From the NCBI GenBank assembly GCA_963806735.1, contig CAWEBE010000003.1, positions 248,001 through 312,000 on the forward strand: a stretch of DNA of 64,000 nt, written 5' to 3'. The position numbers and the translations under genes are program-made. Below are positions 8,557 to 19,868 of this stretch, piece after piece; positions within the stretch are counted from its first letter, which is position 1, and the number at the start of each line of letters is the position of its first letter. The notes under the pieces are model-generated. The model did not search any database. It saw nothing but the letters and a program-made list of their open reading frames with translations, and had not been told where the DNA came from. This DNA comes from CADEFX01 sp963806735. GTDB taxonomy: Bacteria > Pseudomonadota > Alphaproteobacteria > Rhizobiales > Hyphomicrobiaceae.

Positions 8557-9478
8557 AGGCGCTAACAACCCGCCCGCCGAGGCGACGCGGTGCGGTTTCA
8601 TCGCCATACTGGGTGCGCCGAATGCCGGAAAGTCCACGCTCGTCAACGCGCTCGTCGGCGCCAAGGTGACGATCGTATCGCGCAAAGCGCAGACCACCCG
8701 GGTACCTGTTCGCGGCATCGCCATCGAGGGTGCGAGTCAACTTATTTTCATCGACACTCCCGGTATCTTTGCTCCCAACCGCAGGCTCGACCGCGCCATG
8801 GTCGACGCTGCATGGGCACGAGCCTCGGAAGCGGATGTGGTCGCTCTGATCGTCGATGCGGCGAAAGGAGATGTCGAAGGCGACACGTTGGGCATCATCG
8901 ACAAGCTCGCCGGAACCCGGGTCTCGCGCCTGCTCATCCTCAACAAGATCGATCGCGTTAAGAAGGAAAACTTGCTCGATGTTGCGCAGGCATTGAATGC
9001 GCGTTTGCCCTTCGAGGCGACATTCATGATCTCTGCGTTGGCAGGAAGCGGCGTCAACGATCTGAAGCGGCACCTGGCAAACCTGGTTCCTGCGGGGCCA
9101 TGGCACTACCCCGAGGATGAAATCTCGGATGCTCCTTTGCGCCTTCTCGCCGCCGAGATCACGCGCGAGCGGATCTACGAGCGTCTGCACGAGGAGCTGC
9201 CGTATGCAACGACCGTGGAGACGACTGCCTGGAAGGAGCTGAGAGGCGGCGCGGTGCGCATCGAGCAGACCATCTATGTGGAGCGCGAGAGCCAACGCAA
9301 GATCGTCCTCGGCGAGAGTGGACGGACCATCAAGCAGATCTCCATGGAGGCGCGTCGCGAGGTCGGTGATATCCTGGAAAAGCCGGTGCACCTGTTTCTG
9401 TTCGTCAAGGTACGCGGGGGTTGGCAGAACGATCCCGAGCGCTACCGCGAAATCGGGCTCGATTTTCCAAAGGATTGA
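8549..9478 (+). CDS. era: GTPase Era
   Basis: Ribosome-assembly GTPase that binds the 3' end of 16S rRNA. G1 is GAPNAGKST, G2 includes QTTR, G3 is DTPG, G4 is NKID and G5 lies in ISAL. The C-terminal KH domain contains VERESQRKIVLGESGRTIKQIS. The chosen ATG (8549) overlaps rnc by 8 nt and gives a normal length of 309 residues; the longer frame only adds sequence that reads rnc out of frame. The usual lepB-rnc-era-recO cluster. Confidence 0.95.
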   Translation: MSEGANNPPAEATRCGFIAILGAPNAGKSTLVNALVGAKVTIVSRKAQTTRVPVRGIAIEGASQLIFIDTPGIFAPNRRLDRAMVDAAWARASEADVVALIVDAAKGDVEGDTLGIIDKLAGTRVSRLLILNKIDRVKKENLLDVAQALNARLPFEATFMISALAGSGVNDLKRHLANLVPAGPWHYPEDEISDAPLRLLAAEITRERIYERLHEELPYATTVETTAWKELRGGAVRIEQTIYVERESQRKIVLGESGRTIKQISMEARREVGDILEKPVHLFLFVKVRGGWQNDPERYREIGLDFPKD

Positions 9479-9549
9479 CTGAATGCGTGCCCAGCGGTCC
9501 CAGCGGCGGCCTGGCTGTCCGACGGCCGCGACTCCGCTATGATCCGCGC

Positions 9550-10284
9550 ATGAACTGGTCGGATGAAGGCATCGTCCTTTCCGTACGGGCGCACGGTGAA
9601 ACTGCTGCCGTTGCCGAGCTCATGACCCGCGGCCACGGCCGGCATCTGGGCTTGGTGCACGGCGGCCGGTCACGCCGATCGCGGCCCATCCTGCAGACCG
9701 GCAATCATGTGGATGCGATCTGGAAAGGCCGTTTGGCAGAGCATCTTGGAGCGCTGACGCTGGAGCTGCGGCGCGGGTTCGCGGCCGAGGCGATGGGCAG
9801 CGCCGCCGCATTGGCAGCTCTGACGTCGCTGGCCGCGCTCGCCCGGCTACTGCCTGAACGTGATCCGCACCCAAATCTCTTCGAGGTGACCCTGTTCGTC
9901 CTCGGCTTCATCGATGACCCCGAAGTCTGGCCGGCCCTTATGGTGCGTTGGGAGCTGGCGCTGCTCGAGGAGCTGGGTTTCGGGCTCGATCTCGGCACCT
10001 GCGCGGCAACCGGCGTGGCTGACGACCTCATCTATGTTTCGCCCCGTTCCGGCCGAGCCGTTTCGCGTGACGCAGGCGAGCCCTACAAAGACAAGCTTCT
10101 CGCTCTGCCATCGTTCCTCAGCGGCAGGGCCACAACCAAGACAACGACCGAGGACATGGTCGCGGGCTTTGCTCTCACGGGCCACTTTCTCGAAACGCGT
10201 GTGCTCGGACCGAGGGATTTGAGCATGCCCGAGACGCGGCACCGGATGCTCGAAGTGCTGGCCAAAGGCGCGCACCAGGCATAG
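9550..10284 (+). CDS. recO: DNA repair protein RecO
   Basis: Recombination mediator that works with RecR (and RecF) to load RecA onto SSB-coated single-stranded DNA. The OB-fold N-terminus reads MNWSDEGIVLSVRAHGETAAVAELMTRGHGRHLGLVHGG, a textbook alphaproteobacterial RecO start. The rest is the helical domain, with ALLEELGFGLDLGTCAATG. No Zn-finger cysteine cluster is evident. It is 71 nt after era and convergent with the CAP gene. A small GGAC-loop-GTCC hairpin lies between them (about 10285-10297). Confidence 0.92.
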   Translation: MNWSDEGIVLSVRAHGETAAVAELMTRGHGRHLGLVHGGRSRRSRPILQTGNHVDAIWKGRLAEHLGALTLELRRGFAAEAMGSAAALAALTSLAALARLLPERDPHPNLFEVTLFVLGFIDDPEVWPALMVRWELALLEELGFGLDLGTCAATGVADDLIYVSPRSGRAVSRDAGEPYKDKLLALPSFLSGRATTKTTTEDMVAGFALTGHFLETRVLGPRDLSMPETRHRMLEVLAKGAHQA

Positions 10285-10298
10285 GACTTCGCGTCCAA

Positions 10299-11000
10299 TC
10301 ATCTTTTGGTAGTGCCGTCGAGCTGGACGCTCACTCCACCGTCCTGTCGCGCGTGGATCGTGAATTTGGCGCCATCACGAATTGCGAAACGGGCATTCAG
10401 CGTCACGCCAGTGAGCCAGCTTCCCGCACGCTCGAAGCTCAGCTCGCCCGGCAGACAGGTCGTATGCGTGATGACCGCACGCGGCCCCGCTTCGTGTGCC
10501 TCGCCGGCCAATCTATAGGTAACTGGTAGTCCAGTTGTGTTTCGGACCTCGAATTCCATCTTCAGGCTCTCGGGTCTGCCGAAGAGCTGGACCGACACGA
10601 AATTCGGGTGCTTGCCGGGAACGCGCGCAATAGCCACACCGATTTCGGTGACGGCAGGCTCGAGCATGGTGCGCCGGTGCGGCGGCGACGCTTTCCAGCC
10701 TGCCACGGTTTCGCTGGCCAATCGGTCGGTTGTGAACCCGCGGCTGTCCAGGTTCTTGGCCAGATTTTCCCCGACCATGCAGTACTTGTAACCCTGGGCC
10801 GCAGTGCGCTGCTGCGGCTGGCGCCCATCTGCCTCGTGGGCAAACTTGCCGGTTCTGGCGAGGTACTCGGCAAACCAGCGAGCAGCGGCGGCAAGCTCCT
10901 TGTTGGGAGTAACCGCACTGAGCCTATTTTCCCGGCGAAATGCGTTCGTCATGGCGACGATTGTGATCTCGGTTTGAGGCAGATCGGGGAGATCGGGCAT
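10299..11000 (-). CDS. CAP (SCP/PR-1) domain protein
   Basis: Contains a CAP domain (about 15-140): VAMTNAFRRENRL, AARWFAEYLARTGKFAHEADGR, MVGENLAKN, and AGWKASPPHRRTML followed by VTEIGVAIAR. These carry the conserved His/Glu residues of the CAP cavity. A beta-rich C-terminal region (about 145-233) follows. No signal peptide is visible at this start, though bacterial CAP proteins are usually secreted. An internal Met (residue 17) is an alternative start. Specific function unknown. The 282 nt upstream (11001-11282), shared with the divergent gene, hold no recognisable feature. Confidence 0.75.
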   Translation of the reverse strand: MPDLPDLPQTEITIVAMTNAFRRENRLSAVTPNKELAAAARWFAEYLARTGKFAHEADGRQPQQRTAAQGYKYCMVGENLAKNLDSRGFTTDRLASETVAGWKASPPHRRTMLEPAVTEIGVAIARVPGKHPNFVSVQLFGRPESLKMEFEVRNTTGLPVTYRLAGEAHEAGPRAVITHTTCLPGELSFERAGSWLTGVTLNARFAIRDGAKFTIHARQDGGVSVQLDGTTKR

Positions 11001-11282
11001 GATCCTGACGCGGCGGCTTGCGCGGAGCGGTACTTAGCAGTGGAGCGGGGCCGATACGCTAGTCAACACTCAACGCTGAAGCACGAGGTCCGTCGCGCGC
11101 CTCTGTCGGGTTAGGCCTGCCACGTCCACACAGACGCCGCGACGGTAAATCCTACTGAGCGCGCTTCGTGTGCGGCTCTACGGCCGCATGGAGCTGGGAA
11201 TAGCGGTTGCTGTCGGTCGGTTGTCGCCGGATTGCCATACTCAACCATTCAATGACAGCCTACGGCTTGGGCGAGGGGAACC

Positions 11283-11966
11283 ATGGGCTCGCGTGATTTT
11301 GTCGGCACCGCCGAGTACCCGGACGACGTGGAGCGGAAGACGGCGGCCCGGGGCAGGACCGGCTGGCTCAACATTGCCGTGTCGGGAGCCGCGCTGCTGG
11401 CCTCCGTCGTGAGCTTGTGGGAATCGACGCTGAAACAGCCGGACCTCAAGGTCTATGTCGCGGACAACATTTATTACACGCGCGATCCCTGGGGCGGCTA
11501 CGAGGTTGTAGTCGTGCCGGTGACCATACAGAACAGCGGGGCTCGCGACGACGCCGTAATCGCCCTGCAACTGGACGTGACGACAGCCACAGGCACCACA
11601 GAGCGCTTCTTCGGCACCTACACGGCGGACGCGCAATACTTCGGCTCGAGCGACGACGTGACCACCAGGAAGCGCCGCCCGAAGCAGCCCTTCGCGCCCC
11701 TCTCGGTGTCGGGGCGCGGCGCCTACACTGGCACTGTCCTGTTCTACACACGGGAGTACAAGGAGCAGCCCTTCCTCGAACCCAAGTCGAAGGTCGGGCT
11801 GACGCTGCGGGCAGTTACGCCGGCACCCAGCAGCTTCCTCGACCGCCTGCTCCAGACGACGCCGGCAGCGATCACGCTTCACGCCGAGGTGCCGAATTAT
11901 CAGTTGGGCATTCTCCTCTCGGGAGATACCGTCCGGCTGAAGGTCATGAGCGGGATGGGGCCGTGA
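11283..11966 (+). CDS. membrane-anchored protein of unknown function
   Basis: A protein of 227 residues with one hydrophobic segment near the N-terminus (about residues 28-45, GWLNIAVSGAALLASVVSLW) and a long beta-rich remainder. It resembles small single-pass TIGR02588-type proteins in layout, but I cannot confirm a family. The extracytoplasmic part contains repeated VxVPVTIQNSG and LQLDV-type strands suggestive of an Ig-like fold (inference). It has an isolated position: 282 nt upstream and 367 nt downstream without other genes. Confidence 0.6.
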   Translation: MGSRDFVGTAEYPDDVERKTAARGRTGWLNIAVSGAALLASVVSLWESTLKQPDLKVYVADNIYYTRDPWGGYEVVVVPVTIQNSGARDDAVIALQLDVTTATGTTERFFGTYTADAQYFGSSDDVTTRKRRPKQPFAPLSVSGRGAYTGTVLFYTREYKEQPFLEPKSKVGLTLRAVTPAPSSFLDRLLQTTPAAITLHAEVPNYQLGILLSGDTVRLKVMSGMGP

Positions 11967-12333
11967 GGCCGCGGATTTTGGCGCGCCCGGTGTAGCGAAT
12001 AATGTGCCTCCGGGTGCATATAGCTTGCCATGTAACAGCAGGATCTGGCCCTTCTCAGACCTCGCTGCAGCAATGCGTCGAGATCCGCTGTCCTGGGACT
12101 AACAAATGTCAGTTAGGCTGACAGAGCTATCGGCCGATCGACCTTGCCGACGCGACAGCTCGCAATTGAGGCCACGGCCTAGCGTTCATTTTGCGCGCAG
12201 GTTTGGTCTGCGGTTGCTGCGAGGTCCGGCGAACTTGCGCGTAGGGACACTGGCAGCGACAAGTGACATGAATTTGCAATCCTGTGCCTCTCCGGTCCTT
12301 GAGTGGACCCACGCCAAGCGGTAACCCACTGCT
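11967..12333. other. gene-free stretch upstream of parC
   Basis: These 367 nt contain no frame with family resemblance, and I see no repeat or clear hairpin. They presumably hold the parC promoter. Confidence 0.4.
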
Positions 12334-14580
12334 ATGACGACCAAACCGATTCTACCGGGCCCCGGCCCCATAGAGCCCGTGCCGCTGCGCGTAGCGCTGG
12401 AAGAGCGCTATCTGGCTTATGCGCTCTCCACCATCATGCACCGGGCGCTGCCGGATGTGCGCGACGGCCTGAAGCCGGTTCACCGGCGCATACTCTATGC
12501 CATGCGCGAGCTGGGCCTCGACCCTGAAGGGGGCTACCGCAAGTGTGCAAAGATCGTCGGCGAGACGATGGGCAACTACCACCCGCACGGCAACCAGGCG
12601 ATCTACGACGCACTTGCCCGCCTCGCTCAAGACTTCACCGTGCGCTACCCGTTGGTCGACGGCCAAGGCAATTTCGGCAATATCGATGGTGATAATCCGG
12701 CGGCCGAACGCTACACGGAAGCCCGTCTGACGGCGACAGCGGCGGAGCTGCTCGAAGGGATAGACGAAGACGCCGTTGATTTTCGGCCCAACTACGATGG
12801 GCGTGAGCGAGAGCCGGCGGTTCTCCCTGCGGCCTTTCCCAATCTGCTGGCCAACGGCGCCTCGGGCATCGCCGTCGGCATGGCGACCAACATCCCACCG
12901 CACAATGCCGAGGAGCTGTGCTCGGCGCTCCTGCATCTCATCAAGCATCCCAATGCGACCATCGAGAAGCTGGTCGAGTTCGTGCCCGGGCCGGACTTTC
13001 CGACCGGTGGCATCATCGTGGAGCCGCGCGAGGCGATCCTGGAGGCTTACAAGACGGGCCGCGGCGGCTTCCGGCTGCGCGCTAGGTGGGAGCGGGAGGA
13101 CACCGGCCGAGGCGGCTACCAGATCGTCGTCACCGAAGTCCCCTATCAGGTGCAGAAGTCGCGTCTGGTGGAGAAGCTCGCCGAGCTGATCCAGGAGAAA
13201 AAAGCGCCGCTGCTGAGCGATGTGCGCGACGAGTTTGCCGAGACCGTGCGCCTCGTCCTCGAGCCCAAGAGTCGCGCCGTCGATCCCACACTGTTGATGG
13301 AGAGCCTGTTCCGGCTGACCGAGCTCGAAGTGCGTTTCGGCCTCAACATGAACGTGCTGTCCGCAGGGCAGATCCCAGGCGTTCTCAGCCTGCGCGATGT
13401 GCTCAAGCAATGGCTCGATCACCGCCAGGTGGTCCTGGTTCGGCGTACCAAGTTCCGGCTGCAGAAAATCGAGCACCGGCTCGAGGTGCTCGATGGCTAC
13501 CTGATTGCATACCTCAACCTCGACGAGGTGATCCGTATCGTTCGCTTCGAGGACGAGCCGAAGCAACGCCTGATCGCGCGCTTCAAGCTTACCGAGGTGC
13601 AGGCTGACGCCATCCTGAATTTGCGGTTGAAGGCGCTGTCGAAGCTCGAGGAAGTGGAGATTCGGGTCGAGCACGACAAGCTCACCAAAGAGCGGCGCGA
13701 GCTGAAGCAGCTGCTGAAATCGGATGATCTGCAATGGGAGCGTATTGCGACCGAGATCCGGGAAACGCGCGAACGCTACGGCAAGAAGACGGAGCTGGGT
13801 CGCCGCCGGACCACGTTTGCCGATGCACCTGAGATCGAGGTCGATCTCGACCAGGCGATGATCGAGAAGGAGCCCATCACCGTCATCCTGTCGGAGAAGG
13901 GTTGGATCAGGGCCTTGAGGGGCCATCAGGACGATCTCACCAAGCTCGAGTTCAAGCAGGGCGACAGCATGAAGCGCGCCGTCAAGGCGTCGACCACGGA
14001 CCGGCTCCTGCTGTTTGCCACCAACGGCAAGTTCTTCACGCTGGAGGCCAGTCAGCTGCCCGGCGGGCGTGGTCATGGCGAGCCGGTGCGACTGATGTTC
14101 GACCTGGAAGAGAACCACGAGCTGGTGGAGCTGTTCGTGCACGAGCCGGGGCGCAAGCTTCTCCTCGGGGCCAGCTCCGGTCACGGCTTCATCGTGCCGG
14201 AGGACGAGGTCGTTGCCTCGACGCGCAAGGGCAAGCAGGTCATGAACGCCAACGGCGAGGAGGCGTGCGTGTGCGTACCGTCGGACGGCGACAGCGTGGC
14301 GTGCATCGGCGAGAACCGGAAGATGCTGGTCTTCCCGCTCGACGAGGTGAACGAGATGACGCGCGGCAAGGGCATCATCATGCAGCGCTACAAGGATGGT
14401 AAGCTGTCCGACGTGCGCGTGTTCCGCAAGGCGGAGGGGCTGTCCTGGCTCGATGCGGCGGGACGAACCTTTACGTTGTCCTATACGGAGTTGAGGGATT
14501 GGGTCGGCCAACGCGCCCAGGCCGGACGCTTGGCGCCCAAGGGATTCCCGCGATCCAACAAATTCGGACCGGCGTTTTAG
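12334..14580 (+). CDS. parC: DNA topoisomerase IV subunit A
   Basis: Decatenates daughter chromosomes together with ParE. The N-terminal breakage-reunion domain has MHRALPDVRDGLKPVHRRIL, GNYHPHGNQAIYDALARLAQ and AAERYTEARLTA with the catalytic tyrosine. Coiled-coil, C-gate and beta-propeller segments follow, giving a normal length of 748 residues. In the quinolone-resistance region, the positions matching E. coli D79/S80/E84 read N/Q/D. Gln at the Ser position is, as I recall, common in alphaproteobacterial ParC; Asn in place of the preceding Asp is less usual. Confidence 0.95.
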   Translation: MTTKPILPGPGPIEPVPLRVALEERYLAYALSTIMHRALPDVRDGLKPVHRRILYAMRELGLDPEGGYRKCAKIVGETMGNYHPHGNQAIYDALARLAQDFTVRYPLVDGQGNFGNIDGDNPAAERYTEARLTATAAELLEGIDEDAVDFRPNYDGREREPAVLPAAFPNLLANGASGIAVGMATNIPPHNAEELCSALLHLIKHPNATIEKLVEFVPGPDFPTGGIIVEPREAILEAYKTGRGGFRLRARWEREDTGRGGYQIVVTEVPYQVQKSRLVEKLAELIQEKKAPLLSDVRDEFAETVRLVLEPKSRAVDPTLLMESLFRLTELEVRFGLNMNVLSAGQIPGVLSLRDVLKQWLDHRQVVLVRRTKFRLQKIEHRLEVLDGYLIAYLNLDEVIRIVRFEDEPKQRLIARFKLTEVQADAILNLRLKALSKLEEVEIRVEHDKLTKERRELKQLLKSDDLQWERIATEIRETRERYGKKTELGRRRTTFADAPEIEVDLDQAMIEKEPITVILSEKGWIRALRGHQDDLTKLEFKQGDSMKRAVKASTTDRLLLFATNGKFFTLEASQLPGGRGHGEPVRLMFDLEENHELVELFVHEPGRKLLLGASSGHGFIVPEDEVVASTRKGKQVMNANGEEACVCVPSDGDSVACIGENRKMLVFPLDEVNEMTRGKGIIMQRYKDGKLSDVRVFRKAEGLSWLDAAGRTFTLSYTELRDWVGQRAQAGRLAPKGFPRSNKFGPAF

Positions 14581-14609
14581 ACGTTGCGCTGTTGACGCTG
14601 ACCGGCGAC

Positions 14610-15002
14610 CTATCTTGCGGCGAGCGACATGGGCGGTGGTGCGCTGCTGACGGAGCACGCTTCGCTGGTCGGCACCCACGACGTGTTGTTCATGAAGAGA
14701 TCGCAGCGCGTCAGCACCGTGCCCATGTGGGTCTGCATGCAGACCCTTTCGCCAAGGCGGTACTCCCGGCCCTGAAAGCGGCAACGACATGGAATGACAC
14801 GGCCGTCGCCGTCGATCATCCCATGCCAAGGGGAGGTGCGCCAGTTCTCGACAACGCCCGGAGCATCGTGTTGTGGAGCTGACGAGGGTGGCTCGGCGCC
14901 CAACGGGCCGAGGCAAAGCATCCACCACGCCGCCGACAAGAGTCCAGCTGCGCAGGACTGTCCGAGCTTTGACTTCGCTACCCCATGGCGCGAGGCTATC
15001 AT
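14610..15002 (-). CDS. small secreted cysteine-containing protein
   Basis: 130 residues with an N-terminal signal-like stretch (about residues 17-36, AAGLLSAAWWMLCLGPLGAE). The mature part is compact: CRCRFQGREYRLGERVCMQTHMG, then TRCDLFMNNTSWVPTSEAC, with five cysteines that may form disulfides. I recall similar small periplasmic proteins in Hyphomicrobiales but know no function. The ATG at 15002 is 40 nt from the divergent MDR oxidoreductase. The frame can extend to 15437, but that would read through the neighbouring gene. Confidence 0.6.
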   Translation of the reverse strand: MIASRHGVAKSKLGQSCAAGLLSAAWWMLCLGPLGAEPPSSAPQHDAPGVVENWRTSPWHGMIDGDGRVIPCRCRFQGREYRLGERVCMQTHMGTVLTRCDLFMNNTSWVPTSEACSVSSAPPPMSLAAR

Positions 15003-15041
15003 GTCTGCTCGACAGGGACAAAATTTTCGCGGGAGAGACGT

Positions 15042-16046
15042 ATGCGCGCCTGGCAGATTGTTTCCAACAACGGCATCGATGCCCTGAAGCTGGCAGATGT
15101 CGCAGCGCCGGAGCCCGGACCTGGCGAGGTTAAGATCAGGGTCAGGGCGTCGTCCATCAACTACCGTGACCTCAACACGGTACGTGACCCGGAGGGCCGC
15201 AAGCTGCCCTACCCGCGTATTCCCAACTCGGACGCCGCTGGCGAGGTTGTTGCCGTTGGCGCCGGCGTAGCGGGCTTGAAGGTTGGCGATCGGGTGGCCT
15301 CCTGTTTCTTCCAGCGCTGGGTTGATGGAGCGTGCTCGCTGGAGGCCATGGCGAGTGCTCTCGGCGGTGCGTTGGACGGCGTGCTGGCCGAGGAGGCCGT
15401 TCTTCGAGCCGATGGGGTTGTGCCGATTCCGTCCCACCTGTCGTTCGAAGAAGCCGCGACGCTACCCTGCGCCGCCCTGACCGCATGGAATGCCCTGGTC
15501 GAGAGCGCGCGTGTGAAGGCTGGGGACATCGTGCTGTTGCTTGGGACCGGCGGCGTTTCGATCTTCGCGCTGCAGCTCGCAAAGCTGCTCGGTGTGCGGG
15601 CCATTATCACGTCGTCCAGCGACGAGAAGCTCGAGCGGGCGAAGGCGCTTGGTGCCTGGCAGACGATCAACTATCGCAAGACGCCGGACTGGGATCGTGT
15701 GGTTCTGGGGCTGACAGACGGAATGGGTGTCGATGCAACAGTGGAGGTCGGCGGTGCGGGCACGTTGCCGAAGACCGTGGTTGCGACCCGCGTGGCGGGC
15801 ACAATCTCGCTGATCGGTGTGCTGAGCGGAGGCCTGATCGATCCCGCGCAGGCCATGCGCAAGTCGATCAAGGTGCAAGGCATCTACGTCGGATCGCGCC
15901 GCATGTTCACGGACATGAACCGGGCCATTGCCGCGCACACGATGAAGCCCGTCATCGATCGCGTATTCTCCTTCGAGGACGCGCGAGCTGCGTATCACGC
16001 CATGCAAGCAGCCAGTCACCTCGGCAAGCTGGTGATCAAAGTCTAA
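15042..16046 (+). CDS. zinc-independent MDR-family NAD(P)-dependent alcohol dehydrogenase / quinone oxidoreductase
   Basis: Medium-chain dehydrogenase/reductase fold, 334 residues. It has the N-terminal GroES-like domain (INYRDLNTVRDPEG, DAAGEVVAVGAGVAGLKVGDRV) and the Rossmann domain (LLLGTGGVSIFALQLAKLLG, ITSSSDEKLERAKALGA). The catalytic zinc-ligand Cys of classical ADH is replaced by INYRD, and the structural-zinc Cys cluster is absent. This points to the quinone-oxidoreductase/YhdH-like branch. The substrate is unknown. The ATG at 15042 gives MRAWQIV, typical of the family. Confidence 0.82.
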   Translation: MRAWQIVSNNGIDALKLADVAAPEPGPGEVKIRVRASSINYRDLNTVRDPEGRKLPYPRIPNSDAAGEVVAVGAGVAGLKVGDRVASCFFQRWVDGACSLEAMASALGGALDGVLAEEAVLRADGVVPIPSHLSFEEAATLPCAALTAWNALVESARVKAGDIVLLLGTGGVSIFALQLAKLLGVRAIITSSSDEKLERAKALGAWQTINYRKTPDWDRVVLGLTDGMGVDATVEVGGAGTLPKTVVATRVAGTISLIGVLSGGLIDPAQAMRKSIKVQGIYVGSRRMFTDMNRAIAAHTMKPVIDRVFSFEDARAAYHAMQAASHLGKLVIKV

Positions 16047-16084
16047 CAGTGAGGGCCAATCCGCCCGACGGGGAAGTGTCTCGA

Positions 16085-18379
<2,295 letters not shown>

Positions 18380-18712
18380 GGCACGATCTCTCCGCATGGA
18401 AGTACTGCCGCTTCCTTGTGCAGCGTAAATCGCACCCTATACTTCAAGTGTAGAGAAGGATTCACGCTCCAGATGGATCGTGAATGCGATGCGATCTGAA
18501 ACGATCCTGCGCCAGGCACACCAGGAATGCGTCAGCGCGGGGGATACTTCGAAAATCTTGTTGCCCTTGACGGAACCGAACCGTAATTCGTCCGTTGGCG
18601 GGCTATCGAGCCCGCACACGCATTGGCATGCTGCGAAGTTATTGAAGCAAGGCGATAGGACGCGAGGGAATGTTCACTCTCCGCGCGATCATTTTCAAAT
18701 GGAGCGTAGTAG
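18380..18712. repeat. intergenic region with a probable dispersed palindromic element
   Basis: 333 nt without a supported gene. A GGAAG...CTTCC pair (about 18400-18417) lies beside AGCGTAAATCGCAC, the inverse of the GTGCGATTTACGC word found before lepB (near 6892-6904). This suggests two copies of one element. The rest shows nothing recognisable apart from the presumed promoter of the small gene downstream. Confidence 0.4.
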
Positions 18713-18970
18713 ATGTCGTCTTCTATTATGGAGACCCAGTTGGTCCGAAGTCTGCAGACTGAGCCGGAATTGGCCAAGAGAGGATGCCAAATCGCTGCCG
18801 CGACGAATATCGGCGTGCTCATCTCGCGCGCAGGCCGACCGCGCGGACTGTGGTCTTGGCGGGACGGGGAATTCGCATTTACGCCACAAGGCGATACTGA
18901 GCCCGCCATCGAGGTCGATACGATCGCGGAGGCTGTTCAGTACACGCTCAAAGTGGTGTGTCCCGAGTGA
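18713..18970 (+). CDS. small conserved protein of unknown function
   Basis: 85 residues: an N-terminal helix (ETQLVRSLQTEPELAKRGCQIAAA), then ISRAGRPRGLWSWRDGEFAFTP and a C-terminal VDTIAEAVQYTLKVV. The LW-W...FTP...AxYTL pattern resembles short orphan proteins of Hyphomicrobiales that I recall as conserved but uncharacterised. No signal peptide or cysteine motif. It is followed by a TAGAGCAGGATCGCT-type sequence at about 18980. Confidence 0.55.
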   Translation: MSSSIMETQLVRSLQTEPELAKRGCQIAAATNIGVLISRAGRPRGLWSWRDGEFAFTPQGDTEPAIEVDTIAEAVQYTLKVVCPE

Positions 18971-18978
18971 CCCCCGCC

Positions 18979-19067
18979 TAGAGCAGGATCGCTTCGGATC
19001 GAATCACTTTTCCAATCGAGAGACGTCTCGGCCGACGAGCTTCGCGATCGGGACACTAGAGCCGTTT
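18979..19067. repeat. dispersed intergenic sequences at the end of the first SDR gene
   Basis: TAGAGCAGGATCGCT (about 18979-18993) resembles the start of the acpS-lepB intergenic sequence (6860 onward). CTTCGCGATCGGGACACTAGAG followed by CGTTT (19040-19065) resembles the two longer copies near 62974 and 63557. The last of these covers the SDR stop codon at 19056-19058. Confidence 0.35.
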
Positions 19068-19817
19068 GCCAGCCGTCCAGCCGCCATCAACCAGAAGCGT
19101 GGTTCCTGTTGCGAAGCTCGCTTCATCGGAGGCCAGGAACAGGATGGCTTTGGCGATCTCGTGTGTCTCGCCCCATCGGCCGAGAGCATGAATGCCGCGG
19201 ATCCTTTGTACATATTCTGGATCCTGGAAGGATATCTCGGTCAGCGCGGTCCGGATTGCGCCCGGCCCGACGGCGTTGATGCGGATGCCTTTGTCCCCCA
19301 GCTCCATGGCCATCTCCTTGGTCAGGCCGACGACGGCATGCTTGGAGGCCGTGTAGGCAGTGCGCTCGCCGCCGCCGACGAAGCCCAGCGTCGAGGCCAG
19401 ATTGACGATGGCTCCAGGCTTGCCGGCTTGCACCAGATGGCGCGCGAATGCCTGTGAGCACAGGAAGACGCCGGTGATGTTGACTTCCATGACACGGTTC
19501 CAATCCTGCAGCGACAGCTCGAGAACGGGTTTGACTTGGCGCAAACCGGCACTGTTGACGAGGACATCGATGCGCTCGAGCTGGCCCACCGCCAATTCGA
19601 TGAAGCTCGCAACGGACTTGTCGTCCGTCACATCGACGGCGAAAGCCCGCGCCGAGCCGCCTTTCTTCCTGATCTCCTCGACTGTGCGCCCAGCCGCTTG
19701 CAGATCGATATCGGCCGCGCCGATGTGTGCACCCTCCGCGGCGAACGCGTGCGCCGTCGCGCGACCGATCCCGCTACCGGCTCCGGTCACGAGCACACCT
19801 TGGTTTTTGAAGCGCAT
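19056..19817 (-). CDS. SDR family NAD(P)-dependent oxidoreductase, copy 1
   Basis: Classical short-chain dehydrogenase, 253 residues. The nucleotide site is TGAGSGIGRATA (about 11-22) and ADID follows beta-2. It has the NSAG motif, the catalytic Ser in LASTLGF, the YTASK catalytic pair and a GPGAIRT loop. The C-terminus GTTLLVDGGWTAGKRL is typical of 3-oxoacyl-ACP-reductase-like or diol/sugar dehydrogenases. The substrate cannot be told. Its tandem neighbour at 19869-20630 is a close paralogue, with roughly four in five residues the same by eye, from a local duplication. Confidence 0.88.
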   Translation of the reverse strand: MRFKNQGVLVTGAGSGIGRATAHAFAAEGAHIGAADIDLQAAGRTVEEIRKKGGSARAFAVDVTDDKSVASFIELAVGQLERIDVLVNSAGLRQVKPVLELSLQDWNRVMEVNITGVFLCSQAFARHLVQAGKPGAIVNLASTLGFVGGGERTAYTASKHAVVGLTKEMAMELGDKGIRINAVGPGAIRTALTEISFQDPEYVQRIRGIHALGRWGETHEIAKAILFLASDEASFATGTTLLVDGGWTAGKRL

Positions 19818-19868
19818 CCGTGGCTCCCCTTGCTTATGCTTCGCTGGCCGCGCGAGGTGCGTTCCCCG

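Noticed and set aside
12352..15021. 889-residue open frame antisense to parC
   Set aside because: It is a GC-rich shadow of a highly conserved gene with no family signature and low-complexity Leu/Arg/Glu-rich content.
15332..16084. Long N-terminal extension of maeB through the oxidoreductase gene
   Set aside because: The extension reads the oxidoreductase out of frame; MaeB relatives begin at MADIDIRQAALDYHE.
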